From positions 22,735,869-22,799,868 of the forward strand of contig JAKZAP010000009.1 of the NCBI GenBank assembly GCA_023053575.1: DNA of 64,000 bases. The letters are read 5' to 3'. Positions 32,852 to 43,626 of this stretch are shown piece after piece. Every line of letters starts with the position of its first letter. Positions within the stretch are counted from its first letter, which is position 1. A program made the position numbers and the translations under genes. The DNA is from Branchinecta lynchi (lineage: Eukaryota > Arthropoda > Branchiopoda > Anostraca > Branchinectidae). The notes beneath the pieces were generated by a model. It searched no databases and was not told the DNA's origin. It was given only the letters and a program-made list of their open reading frames with translations.

Positions 32852-34022
32852 GTAAGTATTATCAGGGGGCCATAATCGGTTGTTCATAAGTTAGGTATTC
32901 GCAGGTCATATTTGCTGGCGCAGATGTTTGTTCTAACGCTATTCGGCTTGAGCCTGGAGAAGGACCTTGCTACAAAGCACTAGAGTATACAGGAGGGATA
33001 CCTGACCTCGTTTTTACACTACCTCGAATGTTGCCGCGAAATTGTTAAAAGGAAATGTACATGATGTCCTGGCAGTCAAGAGACAAAATATGACTTTTTT
33101 CAACAGTCGTGAAAATCATTCAAATTCTGTGTTTTACTTTGTTTCGAAGCTGCTTTGGAAAGGGATTTTCTGTCTGTCCCGATTTTGATAACTAACCTTT
33201 CTCATCATTTTGTAAGTTAATTGAGCTAAGGTTAGAATGTGGTGATCTTGTTTGAAAAGAAATATATGGTTAACTAGAAATATTGAAGCAATATTTGTCT
33301 ATCCAATACGTAAACCATTGAATTAGCTTCAGTCTAGTATGTTTGTTATATTTCCTGTCCTGTTCTGAGGAAAAACTTCTCTGGAAATTTGAAATCTTGT
33401 CTGAGGTTGGATACCCCTCACGTATTTCCAGAAATCAAATACTGTTGATTTCAGCTTGTGCCGAGGGACTGAACACTTTTCTAAGTTTGGACTCCATTGA
33501 CCGACACAGTTGGGCTAATCAAGTTCTATTTCGGGCAACATAAACGAATTTTCGATGGGCTTAATCGCACGGCTTTTCGACAGGGTTGTCACATGTTGCA
33601 CGATAGTGTGAATTGTCACTCTAGTTTCTTTTTGTTACTCTTGTCCTACGTAGGACACAACATCACTCTATTTTGGAAAATGACCAAATGTGTCATTTTT
33701 GCAGCAGGGATTCCGACCAGAGCTGACTATTTCAAGTTAGTTTTTTTCATGAAAGTAAAATTAAGATGTGTTACTTTTACAGAGGTGATTCCGACCAAAA
33801 GTGAACCATTTCATGAAAACAAAATTTACTCCCAATTCACTCTCTGTTTTGGGCCAAGATTACCTTGCTTTTCGGCCCAGATGTTTCTTATACATCCCAG
33901 AAGTGCCGCCACCGGGGGTTAGGGTGTTTCTTGGTAAACATATGTGACAAACATCCGAATCAGGTCTATTTCCTGCCTCTCTGGGGAGGAAGTTCGTGCC
34001 AGTTTTCAGTTAGCCTTCCGAG
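32852..34022. other. Hexokinase intron 1, 5' part; nothing else seen
   Basis: No exon accepted. A 141-codon frame (33497-33922) lacks an ATG and contains a local duplication (ATTCCGACCA at 33710 and 33792). Confidence 0.45.
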
Positions 34023-34209
34023 AGGTTTTATCTCAAATATAGTGACATTTTTTAAGGTTTTATCTCAAATATAGTGACATTTTTGAGGTTTTATCTCAAA
34101 TATAGTGACAATTTTGAGGTTTTATCTCAAATATAGTGACAATTTTGAGGTTTTATCTCAAATATAGTGACAATTTTGAGGTTTTATCTCAAATATAGTG
34201 ACATTTTTG
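34023..34209 (+). repeat. 31-bp tandem repeat, six units (intron 1)
   Basis: Unit AGGTTTTATCTCAAATATAG + TGACAATTTTG, starting at 34023, 34055, 34086, 34117, 34148 and 34179. The first spacing is 32; the remainder are exactly 31. Units are almost identical, so the array is recent. Confidence 0.97.
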
Positions 34210-34344
34210 TGTGGAGTAATGGTTTTGGACGAAGGCAGGCGAAGGGAAGAACAGTTGCTCGATTCCAGCTTGGCTGACAAGCTGAGACTTCAGGATAGGA
34301 AAGATGTCCGGCCAGGGATGCGACAGGTTTGTTTTCGTGGTGAG

Positions 34345-34566
34345 AATGGAGGGGCCCGCAAGGGCGTCACGACTAGGGGGGGAGAGGACGCGCATGTTGT
34401 CGGCCAGTCAGTAAATTTTTCGTCAAAACAGTTGATTTTTTATGAAAACAGTCGATTTTTTTTAAACATACGTTTTTTCTGCAAGGCCAGTCGGTAAAAA
34501 TTACAAGCCAGTCGGAAAATGCCGTGCCCCCCTCCCCCAAACATTTTGTCTAGTAACGCCTCTGAG
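34345..34566. repeat. Degenerate TIR element with AACGCCTCTG end
   Basis: CCCAAACATTTTG then CTAGTAACGCCTCTGAG at the right matches, inverted, CAGAGGCGTTACTAG then CCAAAATGTTTGGGGG at 49111-49142. A degenerate left end (GGGCGTCACGACTAGGGGG) lies near 34361. Internal CAGTTGATTTTTT/CAGTCGATTTTTT repeats recur at 24520-24600. Confidence 0.5.
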
Positions 34567-34689
34567 CGTCGGTAGGGTCAAGCCCTATAGAAGCTTTCCA
34601 GTCAGTTTTGGCATATTGTGACGGATCGGTTGCTCAGTCCCAACAATAGATGTAGAGTAAGCCCTCGTTTCGGAGTCCCCAGCTAAGCT

Positions 34690-34900
34690 CAATGAATGAA
34701 TTAATATTTTTATGAACCCACTTCTGATAGAAATAGTGGAGTACATAGAGAAAAGAAAAACGCAGAACTTAAATTTAGACACAAATTTACAGTTCGAACA
34801 GATTACACTTCAAACAAACGGACAAAACAGACAGAGGGACCTACAGATTCCTATGCAGCTCGTCAAGTTTAACAGTTATATTAGTTACTGAAAATGTATT
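34690..34900 (-). mobile_element. LINE 3' tail fragment with (AATG)n
   Basis: AATGAATGAATTAATATTTT then TATGAACCCACTTC and an A-rich run (AGAAAAGAAAAACGC): a minus-strand LINE 3' end. Confidence 0.55.
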
Positions 34901-35076
34901 TATCATTTTTATACCAAATTGGCAAGTAGAGGAGGAAGTTACAGTAGTGGAAGCATGCTATTTGAATAGCTGCTACATACTTTTTCCAGAAAGGTAAAGG
35001 ACCAAGTGGTCGCAGTAAGTGGCGTAGAGCTTGGTAAGAGCTCTGCGGAAAACAGTGCTACTTAAACACCAAATAG

Positions 35077-35234
35077 TACACTGTAGAAAGTTTCTCCGAA
35101 TAAGGATGCAATATTTACTACTGGGATTAATCTATCTCTATTGGGATAAAATTAATCCGAATTAGGGATAATCTTATCTCAGTAAAGACAAGATTAACCC
35201 GGTAGCAAATAGTGCAAGATTTTTTTACAGTGTA
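35077..35234. repeat. Foldback element O, copy 1
   Basis: TACACTGTAGAAAG to TTTACAGTGTA. Inner arms GGGATTAATC and GATTAACCC pair, with repeated ATCTTATCTC blocks. About 158 bp. Confidence 0.75.
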
Positions 35235-35275
35235 CATCGTGAGCATCGCTACTCAATATCCCCGTGTCCTATAGA

Positions 35276-35430
35276 TACACTGTAAGAAGTTTCTCCGAAT
35301 AAGGATTTGCTACTGGGATTAATCTTATCTCTATTGGGATAAGCTTAATCCGAATTAGGGGTAATCTTATCTCAGTGAAGATAAGATTATTCCCAGTAGC
35401 AAATACTGCAAGATTCTTTTTTACAATGTA
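35276..35430. repeat. Foldback element O, copy 2
   Basis: TACACTGTAAGAAGTTTC to TTTTACAATGTA, the same orientation as copy 1 and only 41 bp away. Contains GCTACTGGGATTAATCTTA against TAAGATTATTCCCAGTAGC. Confidence 0.75.
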
Positions 35431-35629
35431 TATTGTAGATTTGTTGCATACAAAACGAATAGTCCTGTTGAAATAAGATTATGAACAAAACAAACTCTGA
35501 CGGGACAAAATGTTTCCGGAGGAGCCTCCCGAGTGATTTAATACATCTGAATTCTTTTTTTCTCATCCCGAACATTTTCTCCCTCTCCTTGGAATTCTAC
35601 CCCACAAAATGGCTCAAACTCTCATACTG

Positions 35630-36430
35630 CTTTTGGAATCCGAGAACGTAAATAGAGACCTATGGCATCGCAAAAGTTGTCCGTCTGTCTGTCCGAATGT
35701 AAGCACGATAACTCTCGTAGATGGGCTATGTAGCTCGACATTTAAGGGTGGGGGAGGGGTTTCAAATTAAGGGACAAACACAAATTTATAAAAGTTGATG
35801 TGATAGGGGTAAGAAGACATATTGAACACGATTGGGAAAACCATTTTCTCGCCGCACAAGTAGTTAGTCGGGAATCCGGCAAAACCCGGAAAGTTGGTTA
35901 AAAGTAAAAAGTTTCATTTGAAGTTGATTTAACGTTCGATTTATGGGTAAGAAGACATGCCGAACACTTCTGTGAAAAGCGTTTTCTACCCGGACAGCTA
36001 GTTCGCCCGGAATCCAGCCAACACCGGAAAATTTGTTAAAAGTAAAATGTTTTATTTGAAGTTGATTAGATGACAGATCTAGGGGATAGAATATGAATAG
36101 AATATGATAATGATTTTTCAATTGGGCATATACTTCGTCGGCAATCCGGTTGTAACTGGAATTTAAGTTGATTAGATGTTCTTTATAGGGATAAGGGATA
36201 CGCTGAATTCGTTTCTGATTTTTCCTTTTTTTTTTTGCTGGACTTCGGCCGAAACCGGAAATTTGGCAGAAGTAAAGAAGGAAGTTTCGGCCAGTATCGT
36301 CAAAATAGATATGGCTTATGGAGGTATATCTGAACTGAGCCTGGCGAAAACTGGATCTGGCGAAGACATGACCCAATTGTCTGGATCAAATATTAGAATT
36401 TGGGGATCCCATCGAAATCTTTGGTCTGGT
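35630..36430 (+). mobile_element. Satellite-cored element P, copy 1 (decayed)
   Basis: The left cap carries TATGGCATCGCAAAAGTTGT + CCGTCTGTCTGTCC and AAGCACGATAACTCTCG. It is followed by degenerate 137-bp units (GGGTAAGAAGACAT, CCGGAATCCGGC). The right cap is near 36390-36425 (TTTGGGGATCCCATCG then ATCTTTGGTC). Frames of 128-170 codons here are by-products of the repeat. Confidence 0.75.
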
Positions 36431-36644
36431 TTCATAAGGGATGGATGTTTCTTCGGATGTTGGCTTCGGAACTTCCAACGGTGTCTTGTCCCGTCTTGGG
36501 ATTGCATGGCAGATCTGTGGGATAGCTTTCATTTGGTCCAACCAGAACCTGATAATGTGTAGGCTAGTAAAATATCATAGACCCCCCCCCTTCTGTTCGT
36601 GGTGACACATCGTGTCTACAATCACATGATCTAGGTTGCTCGCA

Positions 36645-37305
36645 GACGCTCCAAGCACCCCTCGTACTATTTACTCTTCAGCTTCTGGTATTTAAAAATA
36701 ATGTAATACTTGAAGACGAGACTCTGCTTTTAACAAATTTCAACGGAATCCGGCAGAAACCGTAAAATTTGTTAAAAGTTAAAGTTTTATTTGAAAGTTG
36801 ATTAGATGTTCGATATAGGCGTAAGGAGATAAGCTGAATTCGTTTTGAGCTTTTTTTTTTTGCGGGACAAGCAGTTCGAACGGAATTCAGCCGAAACCGG
36901 AAATTTGGCAGAAGTATAAGGCAGGAGGTTTCGATCAGTTTCGTCAAAATACATATGTCTTATAGGGGTAACACACATGCTGAATCCATATAGGAACTTG
37001 GTTTTCTCAGAGGATTAGCTATTTGGCCAATAGTAACAATATTCAATAAGTATGGCGAAGACTGAATCGAATATTAGTTTTTGGAGTCCCATCGAAACCT
37101 TTGGTCTTGTTCTGATGGGAAAACTTCTCTCAGACAACCGTCGACAGCAAAGGTAGCAAAACGCGGTAAATGAGAAAATCAGCGTGGTTTTGTTAGAGGG
37201 GTTAGAATGTACCGTTCGTAATTGGGGTCTCCGGGTTTTGAAATAGATGGAGTGATTATTGAAGTAGGTTGCGTTAGCATTATATGTAAGACAAGTCAAG
37301 TCCTT
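36645..37305 (+). mobile_element. Element C copy split by a piece of element P
   Basis: C sequence runs from 36645 (CAAGCACCCCTCGTAC) to about 36735 and resumes at about 37116 (GATGGGAAAACTTCTCTCAG) to the terminal CCTTTAA at 37305. The middle (36736-37115) is P sequence ending GGAGTCCCATCG then ACCTTTGGTCTTGTTC, replacing about 150 bp of C. Confidence 0.7.
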
Positions 37306-37309
37306 TAAG

Positions 37310-38305
37310 GCTTCGAAATGCCAGTTAATCAGTTTCGAGTTCCGGATTCCGTACGGTCACACGCGAATTCGTCAGCGAATTCGTCAGCGAATCTGAATGT
37401 CTAGATTACAAATTTCTTGTTTAATCTAGAGATTGCGTCAGAAAAAAACACATGGCGTCATACCGGTTCTTGTCTGGCTCAGGTTTTCATTGTGTTCTGT
37501 CTGTTGAAAATGATTAGTTGGCTAGTAGGTGTGTCTGAGAACAGTTTGAAGTTGAAGGACGGGGAATTGTTTTACAAAAATGGGTGTGTCAGCCGATGAG
37601 ACATGGAAACATTCGGTAGGTTTGATTTATGGATAATGTTTGATGCGTCGATTATTTATATTGGAATATGTTTTTATTTTTATTTATTATCAGGTCTAGC
37701 GATAAGCTTTTAGCTTGTCGAGATCAGTACACAAATACAACGGATTACATATAGCCTACTGTACATACAGAAATTGACACTACAAGAAGTAAACTAATTT
37801 TAGAATAAAGTTTTGACTATACCACGCTTAAACATTTGGACGCTGGCTGAATCTACTATTTTTGCAGGTAAACTGTTCCCGGTTCAGTTAGTAGCACTGG
37901 CCAATTAATATAACTACGTTTTTGTGATGCAATATGCTGATCGGGAATCGTCCGAACATTTTAGGCTTCTTCCTCTTATTTTGTTTTCAGTTTTTTTTTT
38001 TTATAAGAATAAAACTATTTCTTTTAAGGGGTTTTTATTTTTATAATTGTTATTATTTATTTGGTTCCTTCAAGGGGTGAATATAAATGTATCAGTCAAT
38101 TCACAAACAGCTGTATGAATATACAGCCAGTCCAGTCCCCCTTATTTTTGGATACCCCCCCCCCCCCCCATTGCACTTCTTGGCTGAGGGCCGAGAGTCG
38201 GAGATCAGCACCGCCAGCTTGGCCTGTCGAGGCTAGTGCTGATAACTTTACCTTTTCTTTTTACCCTGGACATACTGTGCCAAGTGCTTCAGTATTGCAA
38301 TAGGA
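37310..38305. other. Intron 1 sequence, no gene seen
   Basis: Contains a short palindromic duplication GAATTCGTCAGC (37365-37392), LINE-tail-like (TTTTTAT)n near 37670-37690 and a C16 run near 38155-38170. Confidence 0.45.
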
Positions 38306-38313
38306 TACACCAG

Positions 38314-38544
38314 TTTGATAGTGCAAAACGGATACGTCAGCTGAATTTTATTGGAGCTATATTTCGGCCCGTCTTTGCAAGGTTCCTCTTCAGGCCTATA
38401 CCTATACCCTACCTATAATACTTTTTCCCACAAGTTTGTGTTTCCAACTTGAGCGGTTTTGAGCCTGAAGAGGACCCGTGCCAAGAAGGGCCGAAATACA
38501 GATCCAATAAAATTCAGCTGACGCATCCGTTTTGCACTATCAAA
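38314..38544. mobile_element. Foldback element L, copy 1
   Basis: TTTGATAGTGCAAAACGGAT to ATCCGTTTTGCACTATCAAA, arms of 90 bp or more that include ATATTTCGGCCC/GGGCCGAAATA and CCTCTTCAGGC/GCCTGAAGAGG. The second copy is at 53207-53551. Confidence 0.88.
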
Positions 38545-38701
38545 TATGATTCGCGGTCAGCTTGGGCTGAAGGAATATTGATACTCCAGACGCGAGATAT
38601 ACCCAGACTTCAGAAATCAGGGGTTTGTGGTAGACCTACCAAGTCTAGCAACATATTTACTCAATCTAGAAGAATTAAATAAGAGTGTTTCTTCTTTTTA
38701 G

Positions 38702-38864
38702 CTTGAAAGTCGCTGCGCGGAGCTGGTGTTGTCAGATGATCAGTTGGAGCAAGTCTGTAAGCATCTTCTTGCGGAGATCAACAAAGGCCTGAAGAAGGAA
38801 ACAAACGAGGTTGCCACAGTCAAATGCTACCCAACCTACGTTAGAAATCTACCAAATGGGGAAG
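38702..38864 (+). CDS. Hexokinase exon 2
   Basis: Acceptor CTTCTTTTTAG ends 38701; donor GTAAGC follows 38864; 54 codons plus one base (phase 1). It encodes residues 31-84 (LESRCAELVLSDDQLEQVCK, LLAEINKGLKK, VKCYPTYVRNLPNGE). This is the N-terminal helix and regulatory-type region that precedes the small domain in all hexokinases, with the conserved LSDDQL, the mid-helix KGL and the PTYVR...PNGE turn leading into phosphate-binding strand 1. The split codon G/AA joins exactly to exon 3. Confidence 0.95.
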
Positions 38865-38869
38865 GTAAG

Positions 38870-39475
38870 CTAGCTAGGATATATATATAAATATATTATC
38901 TGTATTTGAAAGCGATTAAGCCATATAAATAACATTCCTAAATTACAAAAGCATCATCGCTTTTTCAACCATATTTCCAAAACGAACTATATACCTGGAA
39001 AGACCGTAGGATATCTAGAAGTTGCTCACCCGTCCATTTTGAAAATATTCAGCGTTTTCGGGGTTGGGGGAATATAATTTGAGTATACCCAGCCGCTAGC
39101 GACAAGTTCCGGCTTTCGGATGCTCAGCAATGTAATATTTATTAAATAATATAAATAATCAACATACGGATAGAGGAGAGTTTCTCTTATAATAGTGGTA
39201 CTGTGTTTTTCGAACGTTACGCATCTCGGATCCCCACGCGATTTCCTCGCTTTTTTCCGAATCTTTTCCGGGAAAACTCTGGCAACGTCTAATGTCGCAT
39301 TTGTTTTTGCCGTTGGCTCACGCCGCACTGTTCCGGGCGTGACGTTGCCTAACAGCCAACAATTATGAAGTGAATGAACGAGTTGGAAAAAGGACGTCAT
39401 GTGTTGGGAAGTCATGTGATTTTCCGGAAATTTTCCGAGAATACAGCGTTTTTTTATTTATTTTTTTAAATAACA
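38870..39475. other. Intron 2 sequence, no gene seen
   Basis: A 129-codon minus frame at 39026-39415 has no domain. Short TATA-rich run at 38880-38900. Confidence 0.45.
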
Positions 39476-39479
39476 ACAA

Positions 39480-40095
39480 GGCTAAAGCGATGAAGTGAAT
39501 CTTGTATTCAATGGAAAACGTGACATAGTTCTTCTTGTTCATAATCCGCGACCGGTGAAATTACAACATTTTTTTTTTATTATTATTATCCGGCCGGGAA
39601 ATCCTGATCGTGTGTTTCCTTTTAGCAAGGAAATGATCTGTCTCATTTTGTGACCGAACCGCGGCAATGCACTGAACGGTCGAGGCTTGTATTAAAAGGA
39701 AAACGTGGCATAGTTCTTCTTGTTCAAATCCGCGACCGGTGAAATTACAATATTTCTTTTAACTTTTATCCGGCCGGGAAATCATGATCGTGTGTTTCCT
39801 TTTGGCAAGGAAATGATTCTGTCTCACTTTGTGACCAAACCGCGGCAATGCACCAAACGGTCGAGGCTTGTATTAAATTGAAAACGTAGCATAGTTCGTC
39901 TTGTTCATAATCCGCGACCGGTGAAATTACAATGTTTTTTTTAACTTTTATCTGGCCGGGAAATTCTGATCGTGTGTTCGCACTTTAAAGCACAAAACCC
40001 CGCTTTCCTGAGGTTCCTTTTGTCAAGGAAATGATTCTATCTCACTTTGTGACCGAAGCGCGGCAATGCACTGAACGATCGAGTCCACCGCCATC
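39480..40095 (+). repeat. Tandem repeat of about 183 bp, three-plus units (intron 2)
   Basis: The anchor CCGCGACCGGTGAAATTACA recurs at about 39546, 39730 and 39912. Each unit also has CGTG/AG-CATAGTTC, CGGCCGGGAAAT, TGATCGTGTGTT and CAAGGAAATGATTCT. The third unit has a 30-bp insertion near 39980. Confidence 0.9.
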
Positions 40096-40724
40096 TGCCG
40101 TGCAGGGTTCAACCTGCCGATTTTTCAGTAAGGTTTTTTATAATACAAAGCAAGAGAAAAGGCTTTCGCCTCTAAATAACTCTAAGAAATTTTGAGTAGC
40201 CGAACTGATCAGACTTAAAAATACCATCAATGCACTTGAAACTATTGATCGATCCAGCATTAACTGCATCTTCGGTAAGGCTGTTCCAAGGATCAACAAT
40301 TTTGTTGCCAAAACCCCACTAAAAAATCTCCTTGTGGAATCTTCATTTTGCAAGCTTGTACGCGTGCCCCCGATGATGACGGTTAATGCTGAATCTTACT
40401 AGATCCGTCACCCCAAAATTGTCATAACTTCCGTTGATTAATTTGAAAATCTGTATGCGGATAGAGGGAAGGCGCAACTTGGCTACTCACTTGGTAGGGA
40501 AGATCGCGCAGATCTGGTACTAACTTCGTAGCTCTCCGTTATTGACCTTTAGGTTCTCGATTATCCATAAGCAACTCCCTTCGTAGAAATTATATTTCTC
40601 AGACTGGACTTGACGGGAAGAAAACAATAAGCAACTTGATCACTTTGCTTACGTGGTGAAAACAGGCACTTCTTTTGTGTTGTGACCTTGTCAGTCATTT
40701 TGTATAATTGGAAAAAAAAAAATA

Positions 40725-41490
40725 AGGTCATCTCAGGGCGTGGAGCTGAATACCGTCACGTATACAAGGTAGAATGCCCTTGACAAAGGGGGGGGGGGTA
40801 ATCATTTGTTTCTCGGAAATATGAGTCACGTTTGCGTCTGGAAGCCCGGGGTGTTGGACACCCCAGATTCCGGATGTCTGGAAGGTACCATAGAGGCAAT
40901 CCATTCCAGAGACAGAACAAATATGCAAATGTAGAAGAAAAGGGAAAGTGATTGACAGTTGTAACTGGGATGCAAGAGATATTTGAAAAGCGAAGGGGAC
41001 ATCTAGGAAATGTTGAAGAATAGCAAAATTAGCTGTCATCATTATCATGAAAATCTGGAAGGGTTGGCTTAAAGCCAGGCTTCACCTTCCAGATTTTTCT
41101 TCCGGATTCCAGACAGCCGTTTCGTCGAGACGGATTTGGAAGGTGAAGCCAGGCCAAAAACGTCTGGAAGTCCGGGATGTTGGACACCCCAGATTCCGGA
41201 TGTCTGGAAGGTACCATAGAGGCAATCCATTCGAGTGACAGAACAAATATGCAAATGTCGGAAGAAAAGGGAAAGTGATTGACAGAAGAGATATTTCAAA
41301 TGCGAAGGGGACATCTATGAAAGATTCAAGAATAGCAAGATTAGCTGTCATCATTATCATGAAAATCTGGAAGGGTTGGCTTGACGATGCGGAAGCCCCG
41401 GACGTCTGGTAATCTGGAAGGTAAAGCCTGGCTTTTAACTATGCGGAAGCCCCGGACGTCTGGGAATCTGGAAGGTGAAGCCTGGCTTTA
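40725..41490 (-). repeat. Repeat family J, two tandem copies and extra ends
   Basis: AGCTGTCATCATTATCATGA + AAATCTGGAAGGGTTGGCTT occurs at about 41030 and 41346. GATTCCGGATGTCTGGAAGG + TACCATAGAGGCAATCCATT occurs at about 40868 and 41190. TCTGGAAGGTGAAGCC-type ends recur at 41130, 41410 and 41467. Related to 8028-8390. Confidence 0.85.
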
Positions 41491-41649
41491 AGCTGGGAAG
41501 GCGCGGGGTGACCGAATTCGTGAGTTCGAGTCCACCAGCTCTGCCATCCGCTCCTGCTGTACTATGAACTTTAAAAAACGCAACTCTGTTCTAATGCGCT
41601 TGTTTAGTGTTGCGAAGCAGGATTTGAATGTTTGTGTTTTCTTCTTTAG

Positions 41650-41789
41650 AATGCGGGAAGTTCCTAGCGCTGGATCTTGGCGGAACCAACTTCCGGGTGC
41701 TGCTCATTACGTTGGGTCCCCACGAGTTCCACATGGAGTCGAAGATTTATGCCGTACCACAAAGCATCATGCTCGGAACGGGAGAAGCG
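41650..41789 (+). CDS. Hexokinase exon 3 (phosphate 1 loop)
   Basis: Acceptor TTTCTTCTTTAG ends 41649; donor GTGAGT follows 41789; 140 nt, phases 1 and 0. Residues 85-131: [20 protein letters not shown] then [20 protein letters not shown] and [16 protein letters not shown] is the ATP phosphate-binding signature of the actin-fold sugar kinases (D93, G95, G96, T97). [14 protein letters not shown] is the conserved segment before the LFDHIAEC helix, reading like arthropod members. Confidence 0.98.
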
Positions 41790-41804
41790 GTGAGTTTTTT
41801 TAAT

Positions 41805-41950
41805 CAATCAATTAATCAATCAGTCAATCAAGTTTAATCCAATAGCTTAAAGCGAGAAGAGGGATCAAATATTTACGAAATAGTGGGACAGGAAAGAAAT
41901 TAACTAATACACTTACAAGACTCTTGAGGACTAACTCTCCTTGCTGATGC
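41805..41950 (-). mobile_element. LINE 3' tail with (AATC)n
   Basis: AATCAATCAATTAATCAATC then AAGTTTAATCCAATAGCTTA: a minus-strand LINE end, same family as the tail at 47317-47400 (AAGTTTATTCCAAATAGCTA). It begins only about 15 bp inside intron 3. Confidence 0.65.
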
Positions 41951-41959
41951 AAAATCGCG

Positions 41960-42130
41960 AGTACCTAGCAGAAGAGCCAGAAGCGGTGTTTCCTCGGGTA
42001 TCACAGCTGCTTCCGAAGATCGCCGTAATTGTTTGACATAGGATTTGAGTTTGAGTCGTTAGTGAGACATTTTCTCGTTCTTCATGAGGATCACCGGCGT
42101 GTTTTGGACGAGCAGGCTCTAGGTTGTTTT
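41960..42130 (-). repeat. Repeat family U, copy 3
   Basis: CCTAGCAGAAGAGCC, GGTATCACAGCTGCTTCC and CGGCGTGTTTTGGAC match 18560-18740 inverted. Confidence 0.6.
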
Positions 42131-42296
42131 GAAATCTTGAGCGGGATTCAGGTACAGGTGGCCAGAATGGAGTAAGTTATTTGTTTAGGGACTGGGAATA
42201 TCCGCGTGACTTAGACAGCTTGGGAACCTTGCCTTGTTTAGTTTGAACGCATTGTAGGATAAGAGTAGCTGGTTCAGTTCGGGAAAAAACTCCCAC

Positions 42297-42718
42297 TAAA
42301 GGCGTACTCTCGCCGTTCCCCGCGGACTGGACTTGAGGAGTCCCCGCGATTTTGTTTGTCCCGGGGACTCACTCCCCGTATTCTCGCGAGTCCCCACGGA
42401 CGGGGAATGCTCTGATTACCATCACCATCATCAAACAGGACTCCCTTTCAGATTCGGAGGGGAATCCATTTTTTGCTGGTGTTGCTGCAATGTTAAAGTA
42501 ATTAAAAATAATCAGAATAAACAAAACCAAAAATAAATTGGCTCCAGACTAATTTCGTGAACTGCATATTTATTTTTCGAACAAAATCCATGTTGGGAGC
42601 ATTCCCCGTGTTCTCGCTGTTTCTGTCCGCGGAGTCCGCGTGGAGTCACTCCCTCTATTCTCGCCGTTCCCTTTGATTCCCCGAGGAGTCCTCGGGGAAC
42701 GGCGAGAATACGCCTTAA
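42297..42718 (+). mobile_element. TIR element family E, copy 2
   Basis: TAAAGGCGTACTCTCGCCGT at the left and CGGCGAGAATACGCCTTAA at the right. There are large subterminal palindromes of GGGGACTC/GAGTCCCC type. 422 bp; TTAA or TAAA at the termini, like C, D and Z. Non-coding. Confidence 0.85.
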
Positions 42719-42719
42719 G

Positions 42720-43405
42720 AGTAGCATTTAGAAAAAAGTTGCCCAGTACATGCCACTCAATACATGTTTCTCCACTTCTGAATGACTTTCCGCATTCTCC
42801 GCATTATCTGTAGAGGGCCGAGGATGCCTTATTGTTATCTCCTAAGTAATTTTAGACTTCAAAACTTTGCATGAAAGGAGGGAACTCTACTCACTCTCCT
42901 ACCACCTCACTTCGAAACTGAGCGCCCACGGCCAGAGAGAGCTTGTGCTCAGCGGGTTCCAAGATTGCCCCCCCCCCCCCCGCGTTGCCGCCCGCACTGA
43001 GCGATATCGGAATATTTTGTCCCAAGATTTGCTGAAGTTTACAACAAAACACTACCGCAAGGGAAGTTTCAATAATAGTTTTTTTTTTTTTTATTAATGG
43101 ATGATTATGATTATTGTTGTTTTTATATTGTATCATGTCAAGGCTTATAGTATGTTTCTTTTTGTATCGTTTTTTTTTTTAGCGTAAGGGCAGATAAACT
43201 GAAATTAGTGTTTTGGTCCGATCTGTTGAAATTTATAATTTGACGAATACAATTATTTTTGTTTTTATATAGCTGTTGAAAAAGTAATTTTGGCATTGTG
43301 CCATGATTTGTGCTTATGTTTTAAATAAATCAATCAGTCAATCAAAACATCCAAAGTACTTTCAATAATAATAATATAATTTTACCTAAACCAACATCTA
43401 TATTG
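42720..43405. other. Intron 3 sequence, no gene seen
   Basis: C12 run at 42969-42980, T runs at 43079 and 43171, and a + strand LINE-type end near 43319-43345 (TTTTAAATAAATCAATCAGT). Confidence 0.45.
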
Positions 43406-43410
43406 TTTAG

Positions 43411-43626
43411 CTCTTTGACCACATCGCCGAGTGCCTCGCAACATTCGCTATGGAGCACAAAGTTGACAAGGAGTTGCTACCTCTTGGTTTCACCTTTAGC
43501 TTCCCGTGTCGGCAAGAAGGACTGACAAAGGCGCGTTTAGTCACCTGGACAAAAGGATTCAGATGTAGCGGAGTTGAAGAAGAAGACGTCGTTGAGATGC
43601 TGCAGAAATCTCTTCATAAGAGAGGG
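43411..43626 (+). CDS. Hexokinase exon 4 (glucose-binding segment)
   Basis: Acceptor ATTGTTTAG ends 43410; donor GTGAGT follows 43626; 72 codons, phase 0 both ends. Residues 132-203: LFDHIAECLATF, LLPLGFTFSFPCRQEGLT, KARLVTWTKGFRCSGVE and EEDVVEMLQKSLHKRG. LGFTFSFPCRQ and the WTKGF motif form the sugar site: S161 and T178-K179 correspond to S155, T172 and K173 of human hexokinase 1. The last 45 nt are duplicated in the next intron. Confidence 0.98.

Noticed and set aside
33497..33922. 141-codon frame in hexokinase intron 1
   Set aside because: No ATG, no domain, internal sequence duplication; not supported as exon.
34023..34209. CRISPR array
   Set aside because: Six 31-bp units are contiguous with no spacers; it is a simple tandem repeat in an animal intron.
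35864..36376. 170-codon minus frame
   Set aside because: Lies in P satellite units; repeated peptide pieces reflect the repeat, not a protein.
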